DNA of 64,000 nucleotides from Opitutus sp. GAS368 (GCA_945903465.1 CAMDOF010000015.1:18872-82871), one strand, 5' to 3'. Positions 1 through 9,646 are shown, counted from the first letter of the stretch. Program-made: numbers and translations. The notes: generated by a model not told the origin, from the letters alone.

Positions 1-17
1 CTGCGAAAGCTCACGCT

Positions 18-1796
18 ATGAAAAAAGATACCACGTCAACCACGCCAACTCCTACCGCCCAAAGCGGCCGCGAAATGAAGGGCTCCGACTGCGTCGTCGA
101 GTGCCTGATCCGCGAGGGCGTGGATGTGGTGTTCGCTTATCCGGGCGGCGCCTCGCAGGAACTCCACCAGTCACTCGCCCGCACGGATAAAATTCGCGTT
201 ATTCTCCCGCGCCACGAACAAGGCGGCTCCTTTGCCGCCGAGGGCTATGCCCGCGCCACGGGCCGAGTCGGCGTCTGCATGGCCACCAGCGGCCCGGGTG
301 CGACCAATCTCGTGTCCGCCATTGCCGACGCGTTCATGGATTCAATCCCCCTCGTTGCCATCACCGGCCAGGTATTCTCCAAATACATTGGTAAAATGGC
401 CTTTCAGGAGACCGACTTCTTCGGCATGACTTTGCCGATCGTCAAGCACTCCTACCTCGTGATGGATGCGAACGATCTTCCGCGCATCTTTCAAGAGGCC
501 TTCCATCTCGCCAAAAGCGGTCGCCCAGGGCCCGTCGTCATCGACATTCCGAAGGACGTTCAACAGAAAAAATTTCAGCCTGTCTATCCCGCGGCACCCG
601 TTTTCCGGAGCACCTATGCCAACGCTACGCAGCACGCACCGGACGACCAACTAAGACACCTTATCGCACTCATCGCCGAGGCCAAGCGCCCGGTCCTTTA
701 CGCGGGCGGCGGTATCGTCTCCGCCGACGCCCACGCCGAACTCAAAGCGTTTGCCGAAAAAACCAATGTCCCCGTCGCCACGACCTTAATGGGCGTGGGC
801 GCTTTCCCCGAAACGCACCCGCTGTCGATGCAATGGTTCGGCATGCACGGATCAGCCTATGGCAACTGGGCCGTTGATCAAAGCGATTTGCTCCTCTGCT
901 TCGGCGCCCGTTTCGACGATCGCATCACTGGTGACACCAACAAATTCGCCACCCAGGCCAAGATCGTTCATATCGATATCGACGCTTCCGAACATAATAA
1001 AAATAAACGCGTCCAACTCCCGATCACCAGCGATATCAAGTTCGCTCTGACTCGGCTCAACGAGCTGCTCGCGGAGCAGAAATTTACCGCACCCGACAAC
1101 CAGCCTTGGCACACCCAGATCGCCACGTGGAAAAAAGATCATCCATTCGGCTACGAGGAACTCAAACATATCGTCCCTCAGGAGGCGGTCCGCGTCCTCT
1201 ACGAACTCACCAAGGGACAAGCCATCATCACAACCGGCGTGGGCCAACACCAGATGTGGGCGGCTCAGTTCTATCGGTTCGACGAACCCCGCCGCTACAT
1301 CAGCTCGCTCGGTCTCGGCGCCATGGGCTTCGGTTACCCCGCCGCACTCGGGGCCAAAGTCGCTTGCCCCGATAAACAGGTCATCGATATCGACGGCGAT
1401 GGGTCGTTCGTCATGAACATCCAGGAACTCGCCACCGCCCACATCGAGAAAATCGCCGCCAAAGCGATGATTCTCAATAATCAGCATCTCGGTATGGTCG
1501 TGCAATGGGAGGACCGCTTCTACGGCAGCGTCCGCGGCAATACCATTCTCGGCGACGAATCCAACGTCGGCAGCCCTGAAAATCTCTCCGGCCTCTATCC
1601 CGACTTCGTAAAAATCGCCGAAGGTTTCGGCGTCAAGGGGCGCCGCGTTCATCTCAAAAGCGAATTGCGCGCCGCCATCCAGGAGATGCTCGATCACGAC
1701 GGGCCGTTCGTCCTCGATATCATCGTCCCCTATACCGAACACGTGCTCCCCATGATCCCCGCTGGGCGCAGCGTTAAAGAAATGCTCCTGAAGTAA
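18..1796 (+). CDS. ilvB: Acetolactate synthase, large (catalytic) subunit
   Basis: Thiamine-diphosphate enzyme that condenses two pyruvates, or pyruvate and 2-oxobutyrate, in the first common step of valine, leucine and isoleucine synthesis. The 592 residues cover the whole family fold. The N-terminal domain has the YPGGAS loop and the catalytic glutamate in RHEQGG (about residue 67); the central FAD-type domain follows; the C-terminal cofactor domain has GDGSFVMN (about 459) and the NNQHLGMV metal-binding segment. The start at 18 has no clear ribosome-binding site, and an in-frame ATG at 75 is possible. No ilvN regulatory-subunit gene follows, because a strong terminator lies just downstream; ilvN must be elsewhere or absent. 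Leucine synthesis continues with leuA in this window. Confidence 0.95.
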   Translation: MKKDTTSTTPTPTAQSGREMKGSDCVVECLIREGVDVVFAYPGGASQELHQSLARTDKIRVILPRHEQGGSFAAEGYARATGRVGVCMATSGPGATNLVSAIADAFMDSIPLVAITGQVFSKYIGKMAFQETDFFGMTLPIVKHSYLVMDANDLPRIFQEAFHLAKSGRPGPVVIDIPKDVQQKKFQPVYPAAPVFRSTYANATQHAPDDQLRHLIALIAEAKRPVLYAGGGIVSADAHAELKAFAEKTNVPVATTLMGVGAFPETHPLSMQWFGMHGSAYGNWAVDQSDLLLCFGARFDDRITGDTNKFATQAKIVHIDIDASEHNKNKRVQLPITSDIKFALTRLNELLAEQKFTAPDNQPWHTQIATWKKDHPFGYEELKHIVPQEAVRVLYELTKGQAIITTGVGQHQMWAAQFYRFDEPRRYISSLGLGAMGFGYPAALGAKVACPDKQVIDIDGDGSFVMNIQELATAHIEKIAAKAMILNNQHLGMVVQWEDRFYGSVRGNTILGDESNVGSPENLSGLYPDFVKIAEGFGVKGRRVHLKSELRAAIQEMLDHDGPFVLDIIVPYTEHVLPMIPAGRSVKEMLLK

Positions 1797-1819
1797 CTCC
1801 GTCTACCGTCCCAACGAAC

Positions 1820-1846
1820 TCGGGCGGGCCACTCCCGCCCTTTTTC
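1820..1846 (+). terminator. Rho-independent terminator after ilvB
   Basis: GGGCGGG and CCCGCCC form a 7-bp GC stem with a 5-base loop, followed at once by five T residues on the plus strand. It lies 23 bases after the ilvB stop and ends just before the convergent cyclase gene. Confidence 0.85.
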
Positions 1847-1852
1847 GTGGAC

Positions 1853-4144
1853 CTACTTATCCTTCATCACATACACCCCGGCCCAATCAGCCGGCGGTGG
1901 CACTTTCTGGTAATCGCTCACGATACCCAAATAAACGAGCGATGGGTTCGTTTTTACACCGGGCGTTACGCCTGGCTGATTCGGCTCCAACCGCTCGCTC
2001 AGTCTAAAACGCTCGATCGCACCCTCCCAGTCGCGCGCGTAATACTTCGCAAGCCCTTCCTCAAATACACCCATGCACTCGCGCGCCGTCGGCGCAAGCG
2101 ACTCCTTCAACCCCATAATTTCATAGATGGGCACCGCCTGCGTTCGCCCCATCACGACGATCCGCCCCAAAGGGCGAAAGACGACCCGCTCGCGATCGGT
2201 CTCTTGACACGCTAACTTGGTCGCGGCCGACACCATCGTGTATACCCCCCAACTTTTCGAACCCGATTCCATCCGCGCCGCCAAGTTAACGTTATCTCCC
2301 ATCATCGTGTAGTTGAAGCGGGTCCGACTCCCCATATTTCCAATCATACATAACCCCGTGTTAAGTCCTATCCGCGACTGCATTTTCCCCACAATCTCGG
2401 GCCATTTCTCCCCCTCTTTTTTCCACTTCTCGCGCAACTCACCCAGCTGCCGATGCACCAACTGCGTGGCCACGCACGCGCGAAACGCGTGATCCGAAAC
2501 CGGAATCGGCGCTCCAAACATCGCCACCACCGCATCCCCAATATACTTGTCCAAGGTCCCCCCTTGCGACGTCACAATATCGGTACACCCCGTCAAATAC
2601 TCGTTCATTAACTCAACCAATGGCCCCGAACCGAGCTTCTCCGAAAAACCAGAAAAACCCTGAATGTCAGAAAAATAAGCCGTGATCTCCGCGTCGTGGC
2701 CACCCAGCTGCGGCGTTTCCCCCGACTCCACCATCCGCTCCACCAGCTGGGGCGATACATAAGCTCCAAACATCCCTTTCACTCGCGCCTTCGCCTTTTG
2801 CACATCAAAGACCTGCCACGCCAAGCCGGCAAAGCTCGTCGTCAAGGTCGCTCCCAGCGGCGCGATCAACGGCAACACCACGTGCGCCCGATCGAATACC
2901 CAAAAAACCACCACCACGTAACCCAGCACCGCCAACCCCGCTAAAGCTTTCGCAAATAGCGCCCGCGCCCCACCCGCCACCGCCAGTCTCGCCACCACCA
3001 TGGTCAGCCCAAAAAGGATCACATATCCCACCGGCACCGATATCCGCTTCAAATACGTGCCCCCAATAATCGTCTTCAACAAATTACCGTGCACCCCCAC
3101 CTTCGGCACCGGGGATTCATCCAATGAGGTCGGCGCCGTATCCTGCAGCATCGCGTCAACCGGACCAATCAACACTACCGCGTCCTTAAAATCTGGATTA
3201 GCAAAAAATTTCTTCGCCGCATCCCGCTCTTTCGGCTCGGCCGAACTCAACATATCCGCGTACTCGTAAACCTCCGCAAACTCCGCGTGCGCCGTCCGCG
3301 ACGATGCCCAGTGAGTGAACCAATTAATCTCCAACAATTGACCATCAACGAGGGGTACCGCCGCGTGGATTTTTCCATCGGACCGCACAAACCGTAACTC
3401 GCCCGCCTCCACCCGCAATGACTCCGGGGGCAACCCCCAATAGATCCGCGCGAGGTGGACTGACATGTGGTAATAAACCGGAGTCTTCGAATTATTCGGC
3501 GCCCACGCCGGCACCATGCGGGTGCCATTCCCAATCGTATCAATCAAACCAAACGCCCCCGGCGGCGTAAAGGGCGCTGGCTTCGTCGGGTCCAAGCTCC
3601 GCTCGAAAGTCGGAATCTCGGGCGGCTCCATATCCTGAGTCCTCCGCGTATCGCGGCCAACGATCGGAAGATGACGTTCCTTGCGCGTCTTTTGGTCAAA
3701 GGAATCAATAAACTGCCAACCAACGTAGGATGCCGCCAGCACCACCGGCGGTTGCTTGAAGAGAAAACGCGCAAACTCTTCGTTCCCCGAACGCAGTTTT
3801 TTCCGATCGACTGATTGCGCGATTCCCGCGTCAGAAAACACAAAGTCAAAGCCGACCACCTTTACCTTGGCCTCTTTGATTAAAGCCGCCGCGACCTTCG
3901 CATGAATATCACGACTCCAAGGCAGGTTGCCAATCGCATCCAGTGAGAGCGAATCCACATCCACATAGATCAACTTAACCGGGGAATCGAGCTCCCCTCG
4001 GTGCTGAAAACGCCAGTCGATACTCTTATTCTCCAAAAACGTCAGAAGCCCATAATACTCTAAAACACACCAAAGCACCGGAATCGGCAAAAGGATTAAC
4101 CACCGGAGATTAGCCACCAGCTTCGCCTTGGGGATCAAAAACAT
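1853..4144 (-). CDS. CHASE2-domain adenylate/guanylate cyclase
   Basis: A 763-residue membrane class III nucleotide cyclase. One N-terminal membrane segment (about 15-32) leads to an extracytoplasmic CHASE2 sensor domain (about 40-340). Three closely spaced membrane helices follow (about 365-450), then a cytoplasmic cyclase domain (about 485-680). Catalytic features are visible: metal aspartates in YFSDIQGF and GDAVVAMFG, the purine-selecting lysine in TLDKYIGD, and the transition-state asparagine and arginine in NVNLAARME. This pattern favours ATP as substrate. The C-terminus has a short TPR-like stretch. CHASE2 ligands are unknown. It is last in a leftward run after the FecR protein (104-base gap), which suggests a joint envelope-sensing role; that link is inference. 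Confidence 0.9.
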   Translation of the reverse strand: MFLIPKAKLVANLRWLILLPIPVLWCVLEYYGLLTFLENKSIDWRFQHRGELDSPVKLIYVDVDSLSLDAIGNLPWSRDIHAKVAAALIKEAKVKVVGFDFVFSDAGIAQSVDRKKLRSGNEEFARFLFKQPPVVLAASYVGWQFIDSFDQKTRKERHLPIVGRDTRRTQDMEPPEIPTFERSLDPTKPAPFTPPGAFGLIDTIGNGTRMVPAWAPNNSKTPVYYHMSVHLARIYWGLPPESLRVEAGELRFVRSDGKIHAAVPLVDGQLLEINWFTHWASSRTAHAEFAEVYEYADMLSSAEPKERDAAKKFFANPDFKDAVVLIGPVDAMLQDTAPTSLDESPVPKVGVHGNLLKTIIGGTYLKRISVPVGYVILFGLTMVVARLAVAGGARALFAKALAGLAVLGYVVVVFWVFDRAHVVLPLIAPLGATLTTSFAGLAWQVFDVQKAKARVKGMFGAYVSPQLVERMVESGETPQLGGHDAEITAYFSDIQGFSGFSEKLGSGPLVELMNEYLTGCTDIVTSQGGTLDKYIGDAVVAMFGAPIPVSDHAFRACVATQLVHRQLGELREKWKKEGEKWPEIVGKMQSRIGLNTGLCMIGNMGSRTRFNYTMMGDNVNLAARMESGSKSWGVYTMVSAATKLACQETDRERVVFRPLGRIVVMGRTQAVPIYEIMGLKESLAPTARECMGVFEEGLAKYYARDWEGAIERFRLSERLEPNQPGVTPGVKTNPSLVYLGIVSDYQKVPPPADWAGVYVMKDK

Positions 4145-4248
4145 CGATAGAAACTACAAAAATACTCAATCGAAACGGAAGGGGTGTTGCCGTCCTCTGG
4201 AAAACGTCACTTCAAAAATTGGCGACGCACATCAGATGCCATGGCTCG

Positions 4249-6114
4249 CTAGGGTTTCGTGCTCAACTGCGAGGCTGGGATCGCGACAGGGGGCGTGTTG
4301 ACCGTGGCCGTGCCGGAAAAGTTCGAACCGCTAATCGGTGTCGTCGTTGGCGGCCGCGCCGTACTCGTCGTCGTTGGCGGCGGCGTTGGCGTGGGCGTGG
4401 GCGTGGGCGTCGTTGGCGCTGGCGCTGGCGTGGGCGTGGGCGTGGGCGTCGTTGGCGCTGGCGTGGGCGTGGGCGTGGGCGTCGTTGGCGTGGGCGCCAC
4501 CGGCGTAGTTGGCGCCGTACCCGTCGTCGTTCCCGTCGCCGTACCCGTCGCCGTTCCCGTCGTCGTTCCCGTCGCCGTTCCCGTCGTCGTACCCGTCGCC
4601 GTACCCGTCGTCGTTCCCGTCGCCGGACCCGTCGCCGTTCCCGTCGTCGTTCCCGTCGCCGTACCCGTCGTCGTTCCCGTCGCCGTTCCCGTCGCATTCG
4701 TAGCCGCCCCGGCCGAGGGATCTGGCGTCGTCGCACTCGGACCGCTCGCGGCCGTACTCGGTGTCGCCCCGGAACTTGTCTGCCCCGCGCCCGCCGCCGC
4801 GACCGCTGTCGAAACGGGCGCGGGAGAGCTGAAAACCGCCTGCTGAACCGCCACGGCAATAGCCTGCGCCACCTGAGTAACTTGGGCCATCACAGCCAAA
4901 GGAACGGCCACCGTCCTCGGTAACGCCACGGGTGCAGATGTCACCGAGACGACTCCTTGCGAACTCGTCGAAACCTGAACCGTAATCGTAATCCCTTGCC
5001 CCTGCGGAACCGCCATCGAGGCCGAAACACCAGTAACCAAGCCGCTCGCCGTCACAGAGGGCGTCGCTGCCGGCGCACTCGACGCCGTAGTCGGGGTGGT
5101 GGTCCGCGCTGGCGTCGTCGAAGCAGTCGCCGCCGTCGTCGTACTCGCTGGCGTCGTCGTACTCGCCGTCGTCGTACTCGCCGGCGTCGTCGTCGTCGGC
5201 TTTGCCGCTGCGGTCGCTGGGGTCGCCGCTCCAGCCGTTGCCGTCGTCGCCGCTCCCCCTGGCGCCGCTGCTCCCGTCGTCGCCCCGCCCGCTGGCACCG
5301 CGCTCGGCGCCGCCCCACCGGTTGGAGCCCCCGCCGCTGGTGTTCCCGCCGCCGCCGGTGTTCCCGCGGCCGTCCCGGTCGCGGCCGTCCCGGTCGGCGT
5401 CGCCGCGGCTGTCCCCGTCGTGGGCGCGGGCGCGGCTTCTGTTGTCGCCCCAGGCGCAGGCGCGTTCGCAGCCGCTCCCGCAGTGTTACCGGCAGCCGCC
5501 GGTGCGCTGCCAGCAGCCGCCGCACTCGGCTGCGCGAAGGAAACATTCCCTTCAATTGTACTCAGCTGAAAACTAAACGCCTGCCCCGTACCCGTCGGCC
5601 GAAAAGTAATTCTGAACGTCGTTCCGCGAATACCCGCCGCGCCGACCGGCGTCTGCACCGTAAAGGCGGATCCGCGGTCATGCTTTAACTTCTTCACGTT
5701 GCCCACCAACTCCCCTCGATTCAGCGAGAGTTTGGTCCGAGAAGCCGACGGTTCATCCGTCATTTCGGAAACCTTTACATTACTGGAAAACGGGTCCTGT
5801 AAAAACTCATCCAAAACCAGTTCACTATCATGAGCAATTTGGGTCGTCGCCCCATTCGAAAAAACCAAAATAACACTGCCATCGCTTCCCGTATTGATCT
5901 TAGCAAACTGATCGATCCGATCGTCCACTTGAAGCTGCTTCGGCGCTGATCCGTTCAAGGTCATCGTCACCGCCCCAGCCACCTTGGCAACGAGGACCAA
6001 CCCCGGCAACATCGAGGGATTCGCAACGATTGCAGCAGCAGGAGCCTGCCCACGTAATGGCGAGAATGCCATCAGGAGGAAAGCGCACCACCAATAGAGA
6101 CCGCTAATCTGCAT
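4249..6114 (-). CDS. FecR-domain secreted protein with Ala/Pro/Thr/Gly-rich repeats
   Basis: A 621-residue protein with an N-terminal signal peptide (residues 1-23, hydrophobic core CAFLLMAFSPL, cleavage near GQA). A FecR domain (about 40-185) contains the typical GAAGIRGTTFRI segment. The remaining two thirds is low complexity: an Ala/Pro/Gly/Thr stretch, a more ordered part near 370-420, then GT-T/GTAT repeats and Pro-Thr repeats such as PTPTPTPAP. FecR domains act extracytoplasmically, often in signalling. No anti-sigma part is seen here, so this resembles the stand-alone FecR proteins found beside CHASE2 proteins. The repeats could form an extended or glycosylated envelope-spanning arm. 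It begins 15 bases after the O-antigen-ligase-like gene. Confidence 0.8.
   Translation of the reverse strand: MQISGLYWWCAFLLMAFSPLRGQAPAAAIVANPSMLPGLVLVAKVAGAVTMTLNGSAPKQLQVDDRIDQFAKINTGSDGSVILVFSNGATTQIAHDSELVLDEFLQDPFSSNVKVSEMTDEPSASRTKLSLNRGELVGNVKKLKHDRGSAFTVQTPVGAAGIRGTTFRITFRPTGTGQAFSFQLSTIEGNVSFAQPSAAAAGSAPAAAGNTAGAAANAPAPGATTEAAPAPTTGTAAATPTGTAATGTAAGTPAAAGTPAAGAPTGGAAPSAVPAGGATTGAAAPGGAATTATAGAATPATAAAKPTTTTPASTTTASTTTPASTTTAATASTTPARTTTPTTASSAPAATPSVTASGLVTGVSASMAVPQGQGITITVQVSTSSQGVVSVTSAPVALPRTVAVPLAVMAQVTQVAQAIAVAVQQAVFSSPAPVSTAVAAAGAGQTSSGATPSTAASGPSATTPDPSAGAATNATGTATGTTTGTATGTTTGTATGPATGTTTGTATGTTTGTATGTTTGTATGTATGTTTGTAPTTPVAPTPTTPTPTPTPAPTTPTPTPTPAPAPTTPTPTPTPTPPPTTTSTARPPTTTPISGSNFSGTATVNTPPVAIPASQLSTKP
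4520..4695. repeat. 12-bp tandem repeat inside the FecR-protein gene
   Basis: Fourteen head-to-tail units of the form CCCGTCGNCGTN (plus strand) plus a partial unit encode a four-residue GT-T/GTAT repeat on the minus strand. The third and last positions vary, so the units have diverged slightly. A second, less regular GTGGGC-type stretch (about 4385-4500) encodes Pro-Thr repeats. Such arrays can change length by slippage; whole 12-bp changes keep the frame. The repeat explains why long open frames exist on both strands here. Confidence 0.9.
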
Positions 6115-6129
6115 AAAACCGTCGGTTTT

Positions 6130-8058
6130 TTACCTCTTGGAAAACGCCAGCCGGTGCTGGAGAAGGAGACCTCCGAGGTTCGCTGGGTCAAGGCGCAAAC
6201 AAAACTCCAGCGCAGCTATCATCATTCCTTTGCTCGTCTCATTTCGGCTCAAATGGTCCGCCAAATAATACCACGCCGTCGCGTTTCCCGGTGCGACCAC
6301 AACCGCCCGACTAAAATCGTCGCCCGCTTCCAGCCAACGCCCCTGCATATCGCGCGCTACACCCCGCCTTACCCAAAATTCATAACACACTTCCGAAATG
6401 CCTAAAGCACGTTCCGCCGCCACTTCCGCTCTCCTCCCCCGCTCAGCGTTTTCCGCCACTTCCAGAGGAGCCCCTAGCGCGATCACGTAAGCCAAGTCCG
6501 ACCACGCCTGGCCATTGCGAGGATCAAGGACCACCGCGCGACTCAAAACCGACTCAATCTCCCCGAGCTGAGACCCGTCGCGCCCACCCTCCGCCCGCAC
6601 CGTGATCCATGCTTCGATCCGCTCGCGAGCGCGAAATCTAAAATCCTCCGCTCGATATTTACCCCAGAATATCCAAGCCATTCCAATTGACACGACCATC
6701 ACCAGCAACCCCATCCAGCGCGCCCATTCAGTGCTTTTATCTTCGCCTTTGGCCTCCCTTCTCTCCGAGTCGCCCAAGTAGAGCGCTGCCCAAGCTGCAC
6801 TGATCATTCCGGTCGCGGGGATTTTCAGATGAAAATCCACCCATAGTTGAAAAGAAAAAGCCAATAATCCCACGCCGATGCCCTGGCGGCTCCCGCAGTC
6901 CGCCAACCATGGCAGACGCTCCCTCCGCAACCGTGAACGCTCTCCCGACGATACCCCCAAAGGTCCCCCACCTCGGCGCCATGCCAGCCAACCTCCCACC
7001 CCCAGGAGCAATCCAAGCCCAACCAGCCCATAATCACTCAGCGTGTTTAAATAATCATTGTGCGCCCAAAGGGTCACATCAGGAAAACGCTCGGGCCGAT
7101 GCCGCTCGAACATCTCGTTATAACTTCCCGCCCCCGACCCCCACGCAGGATGCTCCTCAAACAACTTCCAGGCCGCCCTCCACATAATCGGTCGGGTCCG
7201 CTCTCCCGACTCATCAAACATCGCGGAAAACCGCTCACGCGTCTTCGGCGATATCGTAGAGAGCACCATCCCCGCCAGAATCGCTCCAAGCGCCACGGCC
7301 ACAGCTAGCACCACTCGGCGCTGCCAACCGCCCATCGCCGCCAGCACCGGCCAAAGTATTAATGCCGCGATCAATCCCAGCCAGGGTCCTCGACTGACGG
7401 TAAGCCCTAAACCAAAAATAAAAATCAGCGTCACCCAGCCCCACCATACCCGCTCCGTGGCCCGCGCCCCCGTTCTCAGCGCCAAAACCCCGACCACCGG
7501 GATCAACATCAGCAGCATCGCCGCTAGACTGTTCGGATTACCAAAAGGCCCGCTGGCCCGCTCACGATACTCCCACGCTTGGACCGTTCCTAACATCAAC
7601 CATTCTGGCTTCACGAATCGCTGATAACATCCCATCCACACAGCGACCAAGCCGACCACCACCACCGCCAAGAAAACCAAGCGTCGCGGGCCAAGCGCAC
7701 GAATACCATTCAGCCCCACCCAAAAAAATACTCCGATCTCAAACCAAAGAAACCAATCAAACCAGCCACGCCACGGCACCGGGGTAACCCAAAGCACATT
7801 CCCAACCGCATAACCCAAGAAAGGGACGAAAATCCAGCCCGCCGGATGGCAGCGACCACGTTCACCCACCCCGCCCCAAACTCGCGACGACGCATGCAAG
7901 CCCAACAGCGCCCAAGTCAGCACACTCGCGACGACCATCGTCTGAGGCAAGTAGCCCCCACGCCCCAACGTCGTCCAAACTAAATCGACCGCCAACAGAA
8001 TCGCCTGCGCCCACTCCCATCTCGATCCACGCGCAGAATTTGATGAGTTCGACTCCAA
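6130..8058 (-). CDS. O-antigen ligase/polymerase-family membrane protein with C-terminal TPR
   Basis: A 642-residue polytopic protein with about a dozen hydrophobic segments. The Wzy_C/RfaL-type core holds the loop HPAWGSGAGSYNEMFERH followed by WAHNDYLNTLSDYGLVG, a hallmark of O-antigen ligases and related bacterial polymerases that act on undecaprenyl-linked glycans at the periplasmic face. The last 150 residues form TPR-like helices. The frame opens with TTG at 8058 without a clear ribosome-binding site, so the start is uncertain. It heads a leftward cluster with the FecR protein and the CHASE2 cyclase, which may sense or respond to the glycan. The actual substrate cannot be read from sequence. 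Confidence 0.82.
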   Translation of the reverse strand: MESNSSNSARGSRWEWAQAILLAVDLVWTTLGRGGYLPQTMVVASVLTWALLGLHASSRVWGGVGERGRCHPAGWIFVPFLGYAVGNVLWVTPVPWRGWFDWFLWFEIGVFFWVGLNGIRALGPRRLVFLAVVVVGLVAVWMGCYQRFVKPEWLMLGTVQAWEYRERASGPFGNPNSLAAMLLMLIPVVGVLALRTGARATERVWWGWVTLIFIFGLGLTVSRGPWLGLIAALILWPVLAAMGGWQRRVVLAVAVALGAILAGMVLSTISPKTRERFSAMFDESGERTRPIMWRAAWKLFEEHPAWGSGAGSYNEMFERHRPERFPDVTLWAHNDYLNTLSDYGLVGLGLLLGVGGWLAWRRGGGPLGVSSGERSRLRRERLPWLADCGSRQGIGVGLLAFSFQLWVDFHLKIPATGMISAAWAALYLGDSERREAKGEDKSTEWARWMGLLVMVVSIGMAWIFWGKYRAEDFRFRARERIEAWITVRAEGGRDGSQLGEIESVLSRAVVLDPRNGQAWSDLAYVIALGAPLEVAENAERGRRAEVAAERALGISEVCYEFWVRRGVARDMQGRWLEAGDDFSRAVVVAPGNATAWYYLADHLSRNETSKGMMIAALEFCLRLDPANLGGLLLQHRLAFSKR

Positions 8059-8267
8059 GAGGCTCGACCACTATCTTAAGCGCCGCAGGGCTCCCAGAAA
8101 AAACCGAGAAATCCACCAGAGGGATCAGGTTGGCCGCTCATTGCACCCAAGCAAGACCATCAAGAGCGCATAATTATTATGCCGAAGACTCCGGACCCAT
8201 CCATTCAGGAAGCTCAAAACAAGCCCATTCCTGAAGGCGCGCCCAAACCGAATCAGCAAACACCCTC

Positions 8268-8303
8268 AATAAAAAGATCGAGGACGAACCGTCCTCGATC
8301 TTT
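8268..8303 (-). terminator. Terminator after glutamine synthetase
   Basis: A perfect 13-bp inverted repeat (AAAGATCGAGGAC, 5-base loop, GTCCTCGATCTTT) lies 40 bases after the stop codon of the leftward glutamine synthetase gene. On the minus strand the stem is followed by TTTTTATTG, as expected for intrinsic termination. Confidence 0.88.
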
Positions 8304-8343
8304 GACTCCACCAACCTCCCCAAAAGGAGATCGTTCGTTTAAA

Positions 8344-9408
8344 TCACCCCTTACGAGCAGTTTTACGGGCAACTACCTCAATCGGAATGGTCTGGATCGT
8401 CTTAATGATCCGACCTGCCACCAGATAGGGATCAGCCGCCGAATTCGGCCGGCGATCCTCGAGGTAGCCTCGGTACAGGTTGTCTTTGACGAAGCTGTGC
8501 GGAACCCGAATCGACGCACCCCGATCGGCAACGCCGTAGGAGAACTTATCGATCGACTGCGTTTCGTGCAACCCCGTGAGGCGGAGATGATTCTCCGGAC
8601 CATACACCGCGATATGCTCGTCCACATGTTTGCTGAAGGCCGCCATCAACTTCTCGAAGTAATCCTTCCCGCCCACCTCGCGGAGATGCGTCGTCGAGAA
8701 ATTCGCGTGCATGCCTGAACCATTCCAATCCAACGAGGAATTGAATGGCCCCAAAATCGGCTTACAACGCCACTCGACATCGATGGAATACTTCTCGCAA
8801 AGCCGCGAGAGGAGATACCGGGCCACCCACATCTGGTCAGCCGCGCTCTTCGATCCTTTGCCAAAGATCTGGAATTCCCATTGACCCTTCGCCACCTCCG
8901 CGTTGATCCCCTCAATGTTAATGCCAGCATCAAGACAGATGTCGATGTGCTGCTCGACAATCTCTCTCGCGACCGCACCAACATTCTTGTGGCCTACACC
9001 CGTGTAATAAGGCCCCTGCGGCGCGGGATAGCCACCCACCGGAAAACCGAGCGGCACGCCGTCCTTATAGAGAAAGTACTCCTGCTCGAAACCAAACCAA
9101 GTCCCCGCATCATCCGGGATCGTCGCACGCGAATTTGAAGGATGCGCGACTCCCGTGTGCAGGAAGGTTTCGCACATCACCAAAACGCCGTTCTTGCGGG
9201 TAGAGTCAGGAAAAACCGCCACGGGCTTCAGCACGATGTCCGAGCTCTTGCCTTCAGCTTGCTGCGTCGAACTTCCATCAAAACCCCACGCAGGAAGTTC
9301 TTCCAGCTTAGGAAACTTCGCGAAATCCTTGATCTGAGTTTTGCTGCGCAAATTGGCAAGCGGCGTATAACCGTCGAGCCAGATGTATTCGAGTTTGTAT
9401 TTGGCCAT
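8344..9408 (-). CDS. glnII: Glutamine synthetase, type II (eukaryote-like)
   Basis: Makes glutamine from glutamate, ammonia and ATP. The 354-residue length matches the GSII family rather than the 470-residue GSI. Visible motifs are the N-terminal IWLDGYTPLANLRSKTQ, the beta-grasp GFDGSSTQQAEGKSSD (about 43-57), the ATP/metal segment GFEQEYFLY, and NGSGMHANFST and NRGAS-like DRGASIRVP in the catalytic domain. GSII lacks the adenylylation loop of GSI, so control is probably transcriptional. Upstream lies a sigma-54-type promoter and a paired inverted repeat, fitting nitrogen control. It is monocistronic, with its own terminator. Confidence 0.95.
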   Translation of the reverse strand: MAKYKLEYIWLDGYTPLANLRSKTQIKDFAKFPKLEELPAWGFDGSSTQQAEGKSSDIVLKPVAVFPDSTRKNGVLVMCETFLHTGVAHPSNSRATIPDDAGTWFGFEQEYFLYKDGVPLGFPVGGYPAPQGPYYTGVGHKNVGAVAREIVEQHIDICLDAGINIEGINAEVAKGQWEFQIFGKGSKSAADQMWVARYLLSRLCEKYSIDVEWRCKPILGPFNSSLDWNGSGMHANFSTTHLREVGGKDYFEKLMAAFSKHVDEHIAVYGPENHLRLTGLHETQSIDKFSYGVADRGASIRVPHSFVKDNLYRGYLEDRRPNSAADPYLVAGRIIKTIQTIPIEVVARKTARKG

Positions 9409-9481
9409 AATGAGTGGAGTGCTTCCAGGAGGTCTTGAGGAGGTTTTCTAACGGTAGTTGAAAGCCTTTCCCGCCGACATG

Positions 9482-9564
9482 CGCAAAGAAAAGCTCAAAT
9501 TCCAAATCAGCAGCTCATGTGCCAGAGGCAATCAGAAGTTTTATTCATGACGCTTTTCTTTGCG
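9482..9564. repeat. 13-bp perfect inverted repeat bracketing the glnII promoter
   Basis: CGCAAAGAAAAGC at 9482-9494 is exactly mirrored by GCTTTTCTTTGCG at 9552-9564. The 57-base spacer contains the sigma-54 promoter. Relative to the predicted start, one arm lies near +4 to +16 and the other near -54 to -66. This fits a pair of operator half-sites or a looping pair; the regulator is unknown. Confidence 0.8.
9509..9524 (-). promoter_or_regulatory. Sigma-54 (-24/-12) promoter of glnII
   Basis: On the minus strand the sequence TGGCACATGAGCTGCT matches the sigma-54 consensus TGGCACnnnnnTTGCW at all but one informative position, with correct GG-to-GC spacing. The predicted transcription start lies about 90 bases before the glnII ATG. 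Sigma-54 control of glutamine synthetase genes is well established in other bacteria. Confidence 0.75.
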
Positions 9565-9646
9565 ACCTGACCACGCGGCGTAGAAAAAATCGAAAAATGC
9601 CCCACTTGCCACCACTCTCCACTCGGAAAATATCCCCGTAACCGCT

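Noticed and set aside
852..1742. 296-residue minus-strand frame opposite ilvB
   Set aside because: Shadow of a well-conserved gene with strong codon bias; no recognisable domain.
4520..4695. Regular repeats that might suggest a CRISPR array
   Set aside because: Units are contiguous 12-mers without spacers and lie within a coding frame; no cas genes are present.
4259..4846. Long plus-strand frames of Val/Gly/Pro or Arg repeats opposite the FecR gene
   Set aside because: They arise because the GC-rich 12-bp repeat is open in every frame. They have no fold, motifs or start signals, while the minus-strand frame has a signal peptide and FecR domain.
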